Part shown: in pieces, positions 15,140 through 23,194 of the stretch | Layout: the number at the start of each line of letters is the position of its first letter | Position numbering within the stretch: the stretch's first letter is position 1 | Origin: Frigoribacterium sp. Leaf263 | GTDB lineage: Bacteria > Actinomycetota > Actinomycetes > Actinomycetales > Microbacteriaceae | Assembly: GCF_001422285.1 (NCBI RefSeq) | Contig: NZ_LMMO01000003.1 | Location: 387,297-451,296 of the forward strand | DNA length: 64,000 bases | Direction: 5' to 3' | Made by a program: the position numbers and the translations under genes | Notes under the pieces: generated by a model | The model's input: the letters and a program-made list of their open reading frames with translations, nothing else | What the model was told of the DNA's origin: nothing | Database searches by the model: none

Positions 15140-17167
15140 TCAGACGATCCGGTAGACGACGACGGTCGGACCCGAGACGACGATGTCGTCTCCGGGTGCC
15201 GAACCGGCCGGCAGCCCCCGGTCGTCGCTCGACCACAGGGCCTCGTAGCCGGCGACCCCGTCGGGGGACGGCAGGGTCGCCGTGATCGTCGTCTCCGCGC
15301 CGTGCACGACGACGAGCACGCTGTTCGGCTCCTCGTGCTCGGGGGTCGAGGTGACGAGGTGCTGGACCGTCCGGACCGCGACGTCGTTCCACTCGTCGGG
15401 GTGCATCTCGACGCCCGAGGCCGAGTACCAGGCCATCTCGTTGGCGCTGAGGGTGCAGGCCCCGTCGACGCCGAACCGGATCGGACGGAGAGCGGGGTTC
15501 TCGGCCCGCAGCCGGGTCAGCGCTGCGACGTCGTCGCGGAGGGCCACGTGCCACGGCTCGTCGGACCAGTCGACCCAGGTGAGCTCGCTGTCGGTGCAGT
15601 ACGCGTTGTTGTTCCCGTGCTGGGTGCGGCCCCGCTCGTCTCCGGCGGTGAGCATCGGCACGCCCGCCGAGACGAACAGGGTCGCCAGGAGGTTCCGCAT
15701 CGAGCGCCGACGGGCGTCGGAGATCCACGGGTTGACGCTCTCGCCCTCGATGCCGTGGTTGAACGACCGGTTGTCGTCGGTGCCGTCGCGGTTGCCCTCG
15801 CCGTTGCTCAGGTTGTGCTTGGCGTCATACGAGACGAGGTCGAGCAGGGTGAAGCCGTCGTGCGCCGTGATGAAGTTCAGACCCGCGACGGGGCCGCGCT
15901 CCCGAGCGAAGATGTTGCTCGACCCGCTCAGCTTCGAGGCGAAGCTGCCCAGCCCCGACGGCGGCAGGCCGTCTGCCCGGGCTGCGGCGACGTCGGTCAG
16001 CCAGAACTCGCGCGAGCGGTTGCGGAACCGGTCGTTCCACTCGATCCAGCCGGGAGGGAAGGCTCCCGTCTGCCATCCGCCCAGGCCGACGTCCCAGGGC
16101 TCGGCGATCATCTTGACCCCCTCGAGAGCCGGGTCGGTCACGATCGCGGTCAGGAGGGGGTGCTCGGGATCGAACACGTGGTCGGCGCCGCGGCCGAGCG
16201 TCGCCGCGAGGTCGAAGCGGAAGCCGTCGATCTGCACCTCGTCCGCCCAGTAGCGAAGCGAGTCGAGGACGAGACGCGCCGCGGCCGGCGTGCTCGTGTC
16301 GATCGAGTTGCCGCAGCCGGTGACGTCGACGGGATCGCCGGCCGCGTCGTGACGGTAGTAGCGCGAACCGTCGAGACCGCGGAGGCTCGTGACCGGACCG
16401 CCGGCCTCGCCCTCCTCGGCCGTGTGGTTGTAGACCACGTCGAGGTACACCTCGATGCCGGCCTCGTGCAGCAGCCGGACCATCCCCTTGAACTCCCTCA
16501 GGACCGCGGAGGCGCCGGCCAGCTGGGCGTCGCGGCTCGCGTAGGCCGTATGGGGCGCGAAGTACGACAGGGTGTTGTAGCCCCAGTAGTTCTCGATGCC
16601 CTGAGCGACGAGCCGCTCCTCGTCGACGTGCTGGTGGATGGGCAGCAGCTGGACGGCGGTCACTCCGAGACCCTTGAGGTAGGCGATGGTCGACTCCGCC
16701 GCGAGACCGGCGTAGCTTCCGCGCAGCTCTTCCGGGACGAACGGCGCGAGGCGCGTGAGACCCCGCACGTGGGCCTCGTAGACGACCACCCGGTCGAGCG
16801 GCGTGCGGGGCTTGGCGACGCCGCCCCAGTCGAAGGACTCGTCGACGACGGCCGACTGCCAGGTGCCCCGGCCCGTGCGGCCGAGTCCCCGCGCGTAGGG
16901 GTCGAGGAGCTCGCGGGACGGGTCGAAGGCGTTCCCGCGTCCCGGGGGGCCGTCCGCACGGAGCCAGTAGCGCCGACCAGGGGTCAGCGCACCGTCCGTG
17001 GCGCTCCAGACGTCGCCGTCGCCGCGGGTCAGGGGCACGACGCGGTCGTGGGGGGCGTCGTCGACGACCAGATCGATGCTCGTGGCCGAGCTGGACCACA
17101 CCCGCAGGGTCGGCCCGTCCGGTCCGCGGGTCAGACCCAGGTCGCGCAGGGAGTCGATGTCGGACAC
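15140..17167 (-). CDS. glgX: Glycogen debranching enzyme GlgX
   Basis: 675 residues. It hydrolyses alpha-1,6 branches of phosphorylase-trimmed glycogen. A short CBM48 module (about 1-105) is followed by the GH13_11 barrel: nucleophile Asp319 (DGFRFDLAATLGR), acid Glu356 (MIAEPWD), Asp437 (TAHDGF), and the family motif RDGTDDNRSFNHG. The GTG at 17167 follows a minus-strand TACTGT (17180-17175) by seven bases, so it is probably leaderless. ybaK and the cold-shock/DUF1294 gene follow at seven- and three-base gaps. It acts with glgB and glgE, located 6 kb away, in alpha-glucan turnover. Confidence 0.95.
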   Translation of the reverse strand: MSDIDSLRDLGLTRGPDGPTLRVWSSSATSIDLVVDDAPHDRVVPLTRGDGDVWSATDGALTPGRRYWLRADGPPGRGNAFDPSRELLDPYARGLGRTGRGTWQSAVVDESFDWGGVAKPRTPLDRVVVYEAHVRGLTRLAPFVPEELRGSYAGLAAESTIAYLKGLGVTAVQLLPIHQHVDEERLVAQGIENYWGYNTLSYFAPHTAYASRDAQLAGASAVLREFKGMVRLLHEAGIEVYLDVVYNHTAEEGEAGGPVTSLRGLDGSRYYRHDAAGDPVDVTGCGNSIDTSTPAAARLVLDSLRYWADEVQIDGFRFDLAATLGRGADHVFDPEHPLLTAIVTDPALEGVKMIAEPWDVGLGGWQTGAFPPGWIEWNDRFRNRSREFWLTDVAAARADGLPPSGLGSFASKLSGSSNIFARERGPVAGLNFITAHDGFTLLDLVSYDAKHNLSNGEGNRDGTDDNRSFNHGIEGESVNPWISDARRRSMRNLLATLFVSAGVPMLTAGDERGRTQHGNNNAYCTDSELTWVDWSDEPWHVALRDDVAALTRLRAENPALRPIRFGVDGACTLSANEMAWYSASGVEMHPDEWNDVAVRTVQHLVTSTPEHEEPNSVLVVVHGAETTITATLPSPDGVAGYEALWSSDDRGLPAGSAPGDDIVVSGPTVVVYRIV

Positions 17168-17174
17168 GGCACTT

Positions 17175-17180
17175 ACAGTA
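17175..17180 (-). promoter_or_regulatory. -10 box of leaderless glgX operon
   Basis: TACTGT on the minus strand, seven bases before the GTG start. No Shine-Dalgarno is present. Confidence 0.6.
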
Positions 17181-17288
17181 GATGAGCGCGAGGCCTCGCT
17201 CGAACCGGCCGCGGGGCCCACCTCGGCCCCTCCGTGCTCGGGCCCGCCTCCGTCCCGCCCTCTCTCTCCTCGGATCCGGAGAACCGCC

Positions 17289-18455
17289 ATGACCGTCTAC
17301 CTCGACCACGCCGCCACGACGCCGATGCATCCGGCGGCCCTCTCGGCGTACACGGAGGCCCTCGGCGCGGTCGGCAACCCCTCGTCGATCCACAGCGCGG
17401 GGCAGAGCGCCAGACGGGTCCTCGAGGAGGCGCGGGAGCGCGTCGCCGCCACCCTGGGCTGCGAGCCCATCGAGGTCGTCTTCACCTCGGGCGGCACCGA
17501 GTCCGTCAACCTCGCCCTCAAGGGCCTGTGGTGGGCGCGCCAGTCCGACCGGCCCCGCCCGCGCCTCCTCGTGGCCGCCGGCGAGCACCACGCGACCGTC
17601 GACACCGTCGAGTGGCTCGAGCGGTACGAGGGCGCCCTCGTCACCTGGATCCCCCTCGACGGACTCGGTCGCCTCCGCCTCGACGCCCTCGCCGAGGCGC
17701 TCGAGGCCCACGACGACGTCGCCCTGGTGAGCCTGCTCTGGGCGAACAACGAGGTGGGAACCCTGCAGCCGGTGGCGGAGGTCGCCGCGCTCGCCGAGGC
17801 GCACGGCGTGCCGGTTCATTCGGACGCGGTCGCGGCCTACGGGCAGGTGCCGGTCGACTTCGCCGGATCCGGGCTCGCGGCGCTCAGCGTCAGCGCGCAC
17901 AAGATCGGCGGACCGATCGGGATCGGAGCGCTCGTCCTGTCTCGCACGGCGACGGTGGTCCCGCTCATCCACGGCGGGGGGCAGCAGCGGCAGGTCCGAT
18001 CGGGCACCCAGGACGCCCCGGCGGCCGTCGCCTTCGCCGTCGCCGCCGAGCAGCCCCACACCGACTACGAGCCGCTGCGCGACCGCCTCATCGCGGGCGT
18101 CCGTGCCGCGGTCTCCGGGGCCGTGCTGCGCGGCGACCCCGTCGACCGGCTGCCCGGCAACGCGCATTTCACCTTCGAGGGGTGCGAGGGCGACTCGCTG
18201 CTGTTCCTGCTCGACGCCGCCGGGGTGAGCGTCTCGACCGGCTCCGCCTGCCAGGCGGGCATCCCCGAGCCGTCGCACGTGCTGCTGGCGATGGGGCTGA
18301 CCGACGACGAGGCCCGCGGGGCGCTCCGGATGACCGTCGGGCACACCTCGACCGAAGCCGACGTCGACGCGCTGCTGGCGGCGCTGCCCGACGCGGTCGC
18401 CCGCGCGGGCCGGGCCGGCTACGCCGACCGCACGCCCCTCCTCGGCCACCGCTGA
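17289..18455 (+). CDS. Cysteine desulfurase (NifS/IscS family)
   Basis: 388 residues. This PLP enzyme takes sulfur from cysteine for tRNA thiolation or Fe-S assembly. The N-terminal YLDHAATTP, the PLP lysine Lys205 in SAHKIGG, RSGTQ, and the persulfide cysteine Cys321 in STGSACQAG are all intact; the short loop before that cysteine fits the group that works with MnmA. In many relatives mnmA follows directly; here a small membrane-protein gene and prfB follow instead. ATG 17289 starts the conserved region. No strong Shine-Dalgarno is visible. Confidence 0.93.
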   Translation: MTVYLDHAATTPMHPAALSAYTEALGAVGNPSSIHSAGQSARRVLEEARERVAATLGCEPIEVVFTSGGTESVNLALKGLWWARQSDRPRPRLLVAAGEHHATVDTVEWLERYEGALVTWIPLDGLGRLRLDALAEALEAHDDVALVSLLWANNEVGTLQPVAEVAALAEAHGVPVHSDAVAAYGQVPVDFAGSGLAALSVSAHKIGGPIGIGALVLSRTATVVPLIHGGGQQRQVRSGTQDAPAAVAFAVAAEQPHTDYEPLRDRLIAGVRAAVSGAVLRGDPVDRLPGNAHFTFEGCEGDSLLFLLDAAGVSVSTGSACQAGIPEPSHVLLAMGLTDDEARGALRMTVGHTSTEADVDALLAALPDAVARAGRAGYADRTPLLGHR

Positions 18456-18530
18456 ACCGACCGCGGCGCCGACTCGCTCGGACGGGCGGCCCCGGAACTC
18501 GACGAGCGTCTCGCGGGGCAGACTGGGGCG

Positions 18531-19136
18531 ATGCAGCTCTACTCGTCGTCGGCCCCGGTCCGTGCTCGGCAGATCACGGCCGACGTCGTCGCCCTCGCTC
18601 TCGTCGTCGCAGCGGTCGTCGCCGGGTCCGCCGCCGCGGCGTTCATCCGGACGTTCGCGGATCTGGGCCGCCGGGTCGAGGACGCGGGCCTGGGCTTCCA
18701 GCGCTCGATGAGCGACGCGGCCGAGACGATCGCCGGGCTGCCGCTCGTCGGCGAGGCCGCCGGGCGTCCGTTCGTCGGAGCCGGCGACGCGGCGTCTCAG
18801 GTGGTGGCCGCGGGTCGGGACCAGCAGGAGGCGGTGGGCACCGCCTCCCTCGTGGTCGGCCTGCTCGTCGCGGGCATCCCCATCGTGGTCGTGCTGCTGA
18901 CGTGGCTGCGGCGGCGGATCGCCTTCGTGCGACGCGCGGCGGCGGTGAGCGCCCTGCACCGCAGCGAGGGCGGTGACGACCTGCTGGCCCTCCGCGCGTT
19001 GTCGACGCTCGAACCGGCGGTGTTGCGGTCGGTGGCCCCGAACCCCGTCGCCGCCTGGCGGACCGGCGACGCCGACGTGGTCGGGCGGCTGGCCGACCTG
19101 GCCCTCCGCGACGCGGGCGTCGGTCGCGCCCGGTAA
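18531..19136 (+). CDS. Small membrane protein of unknown function
   Basis: 201 residues with two hydrophobic helices (about 19-41 and 104-127). Between them is a hydrophilic helical region ([20 protein letters not shown]), and after the second comes a basic then leucine/alanine-rich cytoplasmic tail. I do not recognise a family. CAGACT lies six bases before the ATG and may be a -10 box of a leaderless transcript. Its stop TAA is part of the TAAGCT hexamer that probably drives prfB. Confidence 0.7.
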   Translation: MQLYSSSAPVRARQITADVVALALVVAAVVAGSAAAAFIRTFADLGRRVEDAGLGFQRSMSDAAETIAGLPLVGEAAGRPFVGAGDAASQVVAAGRDQQEAVGTASLVVGLLVAGIPIVVVLLTWLRRRIAFVRRAAAVSALHRSEGGDDLLALRALSTLEPAVLRSVAPNPVAAWRTGDADVVGRLADLALRDAGVGRAR

Positions 19137-19139
19137 GCT
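19134..19139 (+). promoter_or_regulatory. Putative -10 box of prfB
   Basis: TAAGCT, overlapping the stop codon of the preceding gene and ending eight bases before the prfB ATG. Confidence 0.45.
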
Positions 19140-19147
19140 CGGGGACC

Positions 19148-20254
19148 ATGATCGCACTGGATTTCTCTGAGCAGATTGCCGCCCTCCGGGCCACGTTCGA
19201 AGACATCCGCGCGGTGATCGGCCAAGACCGTCTCGTGGCCGAGATCGCCGATCTCAGCGAGCAGGCGTCCGCCCCCGACCTGTGGGACGACACGGAGAAC
19301 GCGCAGAAGGTCACCAGCGCTCTCAGCCACCGTCAGGCCGAGCTCGAGAAGCTGGAGACGACCGAGCAGCGGCTCGACGACCTCGGGGTCCTGGTCGAGA
19401 TGGCCAACGACGGAGACGACCAGGAGAGCGCGGACGAGGCGCAGGCCGAGCTCAAGGCCCTCCAGAAGATGATGGACACGCTCGAGGTCCAGACCCTGCT
19501 CGACGGCGAGTACGACCCCCGCCCCGCGGTCATCACCATCCGCGCCGGCGCCGGCGGCGTCGACGCCGCCGACTTCGCGGAGATGCTGCTGCGCATGTAC
19601 CTGCGCTACGCCGAGAAGCACGGCATGTCGGCCACCGTCATGGACACCAGCTACGCGGAGGAGGCCGGCATCAAGAGCGCCACGTTCGAGATCGACGCCC
19701 CCTACGCCTTCGGCACCCTGAGCGTCGAGGCCGGCACCCACCGGCTCGTCCGGATGAGCCCGTTCGGCGCGGCCGGCAAGCGGCAGACGAGCTTCGCCGC
19801 GGTCGAGGTCATCCCGCTGATGGAGGAGACCGAGTCGATCGAGATCCCCGAGAACGACATCCGGGTCGACGTGTTCCGGTCCTCCGGTCCCGGCGGGCAG
19901 TCCGTCAACACGACCGACTCGGCCGTGCGCCTGACGCACATCCCGACGGGCACGGTCGTGTCGATGCAGAACGAGAAGAGCCAGATCCAGAACCGCGCTG
20001 CGGCGATGCGCGTGCTCCAGTCGCGCCTCCTCCTCCTCCAGAAGGAGGCCGAGAACGCGAAGAAGAAGGAGCTGGCCGGCAACATCACGGCCAGCTGGGG
20101 CGATCAGATCCGCAGCTACGTGCTCGCGCCCTACCAGATGGTGAAAGACCTCCGCAGCGAGCACGAGGTGAACAACCCGTCGAACGTGTTCGACGGCGAC
20201 CTCGACGGCTTCATCTCGGCCGGCATCCGCTGGCGCAAGCGCGACGAGTCCTGA
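19148..20254 (+). CDS. prfB: Peptide chain release factor 2
   Basis: 368 residues. It recognises UGA and UAA on the ribosome and triggers peptide release. Stop-codon reading uses Ser204-Pro205-Phe206 (MSPFGAAG), and hydrolysis uses Gly249-Gly250-Gln251 ([10 protein letters not shown]). The N-terminal helical domain spans 1-110. The frame is continuous: the UGA-dependent frameshift site known in many prfB genes is absent, so there is no autoregulation of that kind. ATG 19148 follows a TAAGCT hexamer by eight bases and lacks a Shine-Dalgarno. Confidence 0.97.
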   Translation: MIALDFSEQIAALRATFEDIRAVIGQDRLVAEIADLSEQASAPDLWDDTENAQKVTSALSHRQAELEKLETTEQRLDDLGVLVEMANDGDDQESADEAQAELKALQKMMDTLEVQTLLDGEYDPRPAVITIRAGAGGVDAADFAEMLLRMYLRYAEKHGMSATVMDTSYAEEAGIKSATFEIDAPYAFGTLSVEAGTHRLVRMSPFGAAGKRQTSFAAVEVIPLMEETESIEIPENDIRVDVFRSSGPGGQSVNTTDSAVRLTHIPTGTVVSMQNEKSQIQNRAAAMRVLQSRLLLLQKEAENAKKKELAGNITASWGDQIRSYVLAPYQMVKDLRSEHEVNNPSNVFDGDLDGFISAGIRWRKRDES

Positions 20255-20356
20255 TCCCGGCCGTCGGGTCGGTCCTCGTCTCCTCCCCAGCGTCCCCAGG
20301 GGATTCATAGGGCACGGGGGAGGCGCGTCGCTGCGGTGTTCGCAGGCGGTGGCGCT

Positions 20357-20362
20357 TAGGGT
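20357..20362 (+). promoter_or_regulatory. Putative -10 box of ftsE
   Basis: TAGGGT ends ten bases before the ftsE ATG; a leaderless or near-leaderless start is likely since no Shine-Dalgarno is seen. Confidence 0.4.
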
Positions 20363-20372
20363 GATCCCCGTC

Positions 20373-21116
20373 ATGATTCGGTTTGATGAAGTCACCAAGG
20401 TCTACGTCGGCAATCCCCGCCCGGCACTCAACGCGGTCACCCTCGAGATCCTCAAGGGCGAGTTCGTGTTCCTCGTCGGCGCGAGCGGCTCCGGCAAGTC
20501 GAGCTTCCTGCGCCTCGTACTCAAAGAGGAGAAGCCCTCGGCCGGCCAGATCCACGTGCTCGGTCAGCGCCTCGCGACGCTGTCGAGCCGCAAGGTCCCC
20601 TACTTCCGCCGCAACATCGGCGTGGTCTTCCAGGACTTCCGTCTCCTCCCGCAGAAGAACGTCTTCGACAACGTCGCCTTCAGCCTCCAGGTGATCGGCA
20701 AGAGCAAGGGATTCATCCAGGAGGCCGTGCCCGACGTGCTCAAGATGGTCGGTCTCGTGGGCAAGCAGCAGCGTCTGCCGCACGAGCTCTCGGGCGGTGA
20801 GCAGCAGCGCGTCGCGATCGCGCGGGCCATCGTGAACAAGCCGGCCGTGCTGCTGGCCGACGAGCCGACCGGAAACCTCGACCCCTCGACGAGCGCCGGC
20901 ATCATGACCCTGCTCGAGCGGATCAACTCGGGCGGCACCACCGTCATCATGGCCACCCACGACGCCGGCATCGTCGATCAGATGCAGCGCCGGGTCATCG
21001 AGCTCAGCGCGGGCAACATCCTCCGCGACGAACGCAGCGGCGGCTACCAGACCCAGGCGGTGCCCATCCAGGCCATCGGGGTCGAGGACCTCAGCCTGAG
21101 AGGGGCGGACGAATGA
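20373..21116 (+). CDS. ftsE: Cell division ATP-binding protein FtsE
   Basis: 247 residues of an ABC ATPase: Walker [11 protein letters not shown]-loop VFQDFRLLP, signature LSGGEQQR, Walker [13 protein letters not shown] and switch histidine MATHD. With FtsX it forms the complex that transmits divisome signals to periplasmic cell-wall hydrolases. About 25 residues after the core form a C-terminal tail. ATG 20373 is used because the conserved [11 protein letters not shown] begins there; an upstream ATG at 20349 would add eight unconserved residues. The last codon overlaps the ftsX start (ATGA). Confidence 0.96.
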   Translation: MIRFDEVTKVYVGNPRPALNAVTLEILKGEFVFLVGASGSGKSSFLRLVLKEEKPSAGQIHVLGQRLATLSSRKVPYFRRNIGVVFQDFRLLPQKNVFDNVAFSLQVIGKSKGFIQEAVPDVLKMVGLVGKQQRLPHELSGGEQQRVAIARAIVNKPAVLLADEPTGNLDPSTSAGIMTLLERINSGGTTVIMATHDAGIVDQMQRRVIELSAGNILRDERSGGYQTQAVPIQAIGVEDLSLRGADE

Positions 21117-22027
21117 GACTCGGACTCGTCCTCAGCGAGGTCGGCAGCGGCCTCCGGCGCAACGCCTCGATGGTCGTCTCGGTCATCCTGGTCACGTTCA
21201 TCTCGCTGACCTTCGTCGGCACCGCCGCTCTGCTCCAGATGCAGATCAACCAGATGAAGGGCTACTGGTACGACAAGGCCCAGGTGGCCGTCTATCTCTG
21301 CACCGACACCGACACCACCGGCAACTGCACGGGTGCCAAGGCCACACAGGACCAGATCGACGCCGTGCAGGCGCAGCTCGACTCCGAGGTGCTCGCGCCG
21401 TTCGTCGACCGCTCGTACTTCGAGACGCAGCAGCAGGCGTACGACCGCTTCACGACGCAGTTCGCGGACAGCGCGGCCACCGAGTTCGTGCAGCCCTCGT
21501 ACCTGAACGAGACCTTCTGGGTCAACCTGAAGGACCCGACGCAGGCCGACGTGCTCGCCGAGAGCCTGTCGAGCCTGGCCGGCGTCCAGGAGGTCGTCGA
21601 CCAACGGGCCTACCTCGACCCGATCTTCTCGGTGCTGAACGCCGCCAGCTACACGGCCATCGGCATCGCCTCGCTCATGCTCATCGCCGCCGTGCTCCTG
21701 ATCGCGACGACCATCCGGCTGAGCGCGTTCAGTCGACGACGCGAGCTCGGCATCATGCGGCTGGTCGGGGCCTCGAACACGTTCATCCAGACGCCGTTCA
21801 TCCTCGAGGGCGTGATCGCCGCGCTCATCGGGTCGCTGCTGGCGGGCGGTGCGATCGTCGCGATCGTCAACTTCTTCGTCAAGGGGTACCTGGTGGTCAC
21901 CTTCGAGGGAACCCCCTTCGTCGGGCTCCGAGACGCCGCCCTGGTGGTGCCCTTCGTCATCCTGGTGGGCATCGTGCTCGCGGCTCTGTCGGCGAACATC
22001 GCGATCCGCCGCTACCTCAAGGTCTGA
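21113..22027 (+). CDS. ftsX: Cell division protein FtsX
   Basis: 304 residues with the four-helix FtsX topology: one membrane helix near residues 20-42, an extracellular domain (about 43-175), and three helices in the C-terminal half (about 178-203, 230-255, 272-295). The extracellular part has two cysteines flanking a TDTDTTGN loop, probably a disulfide. It couples FtsE ATP hydrolysis to activation of peptidoglycan hydrolases outside the cell. Translation is coupled to ftsE by a four-base overlap. Confidence 0.95.
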   Translation: MRLGLVLSEVGSGLRRNASMVVSVILVTFISLTFVGTAALLQMQINQMKGYWYDKAQVAVYLCTDTDTTGNCTGAKATQDQIDAVQAQLDSEVLAPFVDRSYFETQQQAYDRFTTQFADSAATEFVQPSYLNETFWVNLKDPTQADVLAESLSSLAGVQEVVDQRAYLDPIFSVLNAASYTAIGIASLMLIAAVLLIATTIRLSAFSRRRELGIMRLVGASNTFIQTPFILEGVIAALIGSLLAGGAIVAIVNFFVKGYLVVTFEGTPFVGLRDAALVVPFVILVGIVLAALSANIAIRRYLKV

Positions 22028-22054
22028 CGACCGAACCGCACGACCGCCCGGCTG

Positions 22055-22060
22055 TATACT
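22055..22060 (+). promoter_or_regulatory. -10 box of smpB promoter
   Basis: TATACT, one of the best -10 matches in the window. The predicted transcript has a leader of about 45 bases containing CTGCC/GGCAG (22067-22083) and AGGAGG (22102-22107) before the GTG. Confidence 0.65.
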
Positions 22061-22113
22061 GACAGGCTGCCTATCGCGGCAGACCCATCACTCGAACGAC
22101 CAGGAGGCACCCC

Positions 22114-22590
22114 GTGGCGAAAGAACGCGGCGAGAAGGTCGTGGCCACCAATCGTCGGGCGCGCCACGACTACACGATCGAGAGCACGTACGAGGCCGGC
22201 ATGGTGCTGAGCGGGACCGAGGTCAAGGCCCTGCGTCAGGGCCGGGCGTCGCTCGTCGACGGGTACGCCTTCGTCGAGAACGGCGAGGCCTGGCTCGACG
22301 CCGTGCACATCCCCGAGTACACGGAGGGCACGTGGAACAACCATGCGCCGCGTCGCAAGCGGAAGCTGCTCCTGCACAAGCAGGAGATCGTCAAGATCGG
22401 CCAGAAGACGAAAGAGGGCGGCTTCACGATCGTGCCGCTCAAGATGTACTTCAGCGACGGCCGTGCCAAGGTCGAGATCGCGGTGGCCAAGGGCAAGCGC
22501 GAGTACGACAAGCGTCAGACGCTCCGCGAGCGGACGGCGACCCGCGAGGCGCAGTCCGCGATGTCGGCGCGCAAGCACCTCGGCGAGTAG
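22114..22590 (+). CDS. smpB: SsrA-binding protein SmpB
   Basis: 158 residues. It binds tmRNA and takes the place of the missing anticodon arm when tmRNA enters stalled ribosomes. The conserved [17 protein letters not shown] start, [10 protein letters not shown] and AHIPEYTEG-like VHIPEYTEG segment, and a lysine/arginine-rich C-terminal tail are present. GTG 22114 has a strong AGGAGG seven bases upstream. It lies directly before ssrA, its RNA partner, but each has its own promoter. Confidence 0.97.
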   Translation: MAKERGEKVVATNRRARHDYTIESTYEAGMVLSGTEVKALRQGRASLVDGYAFVENGEAWLDAVHIPEYTEGTWNNHAPRRKRKLLLHKQEIVKIGQKTKEGGFTIVPLKMYFSDGRAKVEIAVAKGKREYDKRQTLRERTATREAQSAMSARKHLGE

Positions 22591-22612
22591 CGGCGGTCTC
22601 CGTCTCCTGTCG

Positions 22613-22654
22613 CCGCGCCTCCCGGGCCTGCGGTCGCTGGACGAGGAGGCGCGG
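22613..22654. repeat. Inverted pair of the dispersed repeat before ssrA
   Basis: CCGCGCCTCC at 22613-22622 faces GAGGAGGCGCGG at 22643-22654, giving a ten-base stem with a 22-base loop. The right arm is the spacer of the ssrA promoter; the left arm lies just after smpB and may help end its transcript. Confidence 0.55.
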
Positions 22655-22666
22655 AGGGCTTACACT
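22638..22666 (+). promoter_or_regulatory. ssrA promoter
   Basis: -35 TGGACG (22638-22643), 17-base spacer, -10 TACACT (22661-22666). Transcription would begin near 22673, leaving a precursor leader of about 64 bases before the mature tmRNA. Confidence 0.65.
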
Positions 22667-22736
22667 GGAGGGCCGCGGTACACCGCGGTCGGCACCACCG
22701 GCGACAACTCCACAGAGTGTGACAGCGGCCCCTCAG

Positions 22737-23114
22737 GGGGATGATCGGTTTCGACATCGCCTGCGTGCGAACGAGAAGCGGGCCGAGGATCCAGGGTTAT
22801 CTCGTAAACGATCTCTGGAAAACAATAAGTGCCAATAACAAGCGCACTGACTTCGCTCTCGCTGCGTAAGCAGTAGAGCCACATGAAGTCCGTCAGTCTG
22901 GTGACCGCCTTCTAACCAGAGCCTGACGTCATCTAGAGGGCTCGCTGCGTGACTACGCCTGAGGGTCACGCGGGACTCGAACTCGGGCTGGGCCCGTCGA
23001 CCGAGAAGCCAGTAGCGAAGGTCGGGGCCGAGCAGAACGTCTCATCTGGCTACGCCCGTAGAATGCGTGCAATCTCAGCGATGGACGGGGGTTCAATTCC
23101 CCCCATCTCCACCA
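22737..23114 (+). ncRNA. ssrA: Transfer-messenger RNA
   Basis: The 5' end GGGGATGATCGGTTTCGAC and the 3' end with a T-arm GGGGGTTCAATTCCCCCC, CATCTCC and encoded ACCA form the alanine-tRNA-like acceptor (GGGGATG pairs with CATCTCC). The tag reading frame, resuming at GCC 22831-22833, codes ANNKRTDFALAA and stops at TAA 22867-22869; after the alanine carried by tmRNA this gives an actinobacterial AANxKRTDFALAA-type degradation tag. The length of 378 bases is normal for a one-piece tmRNA. smpB lies directly upstream. Confidence 0.97.
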
Positions 23115-23194
23115 TCGGTCGCTGTCACACTCCGTCTCATGATGAACGCCTTCGCCGAACTCGGCGGGGGCGTTCGTCGTGTGCGGCGACGCCG

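Noticed and set aside
17424-17436. Repeat core inside the cysteine desulfurase gene
   Set aside because: It encodes the ordinary conserved LEEARER helix, so this match is probably coincidental and was not listed as a repeat copy.
18456-19136. mnmA expected after the cysteine desulfurase
   Set aside because: The gene present is a two-helix membrane protein, with no PP-loop motif; mnmA must be elsewhere.
19148-20254. Programmed frameshift in prfB
   Set aside because: The frame is continuous from ATG through the GGQ motif, with no internal UGA or slippery site.
22737-23114. Genomic island inserted at the tmRNA 3' end
   Set aside because: tmRNA ends are common integration sites, but there is no integrase gene, no repeated copy of the 3' end was noticed downstream, and base composition stays the same.
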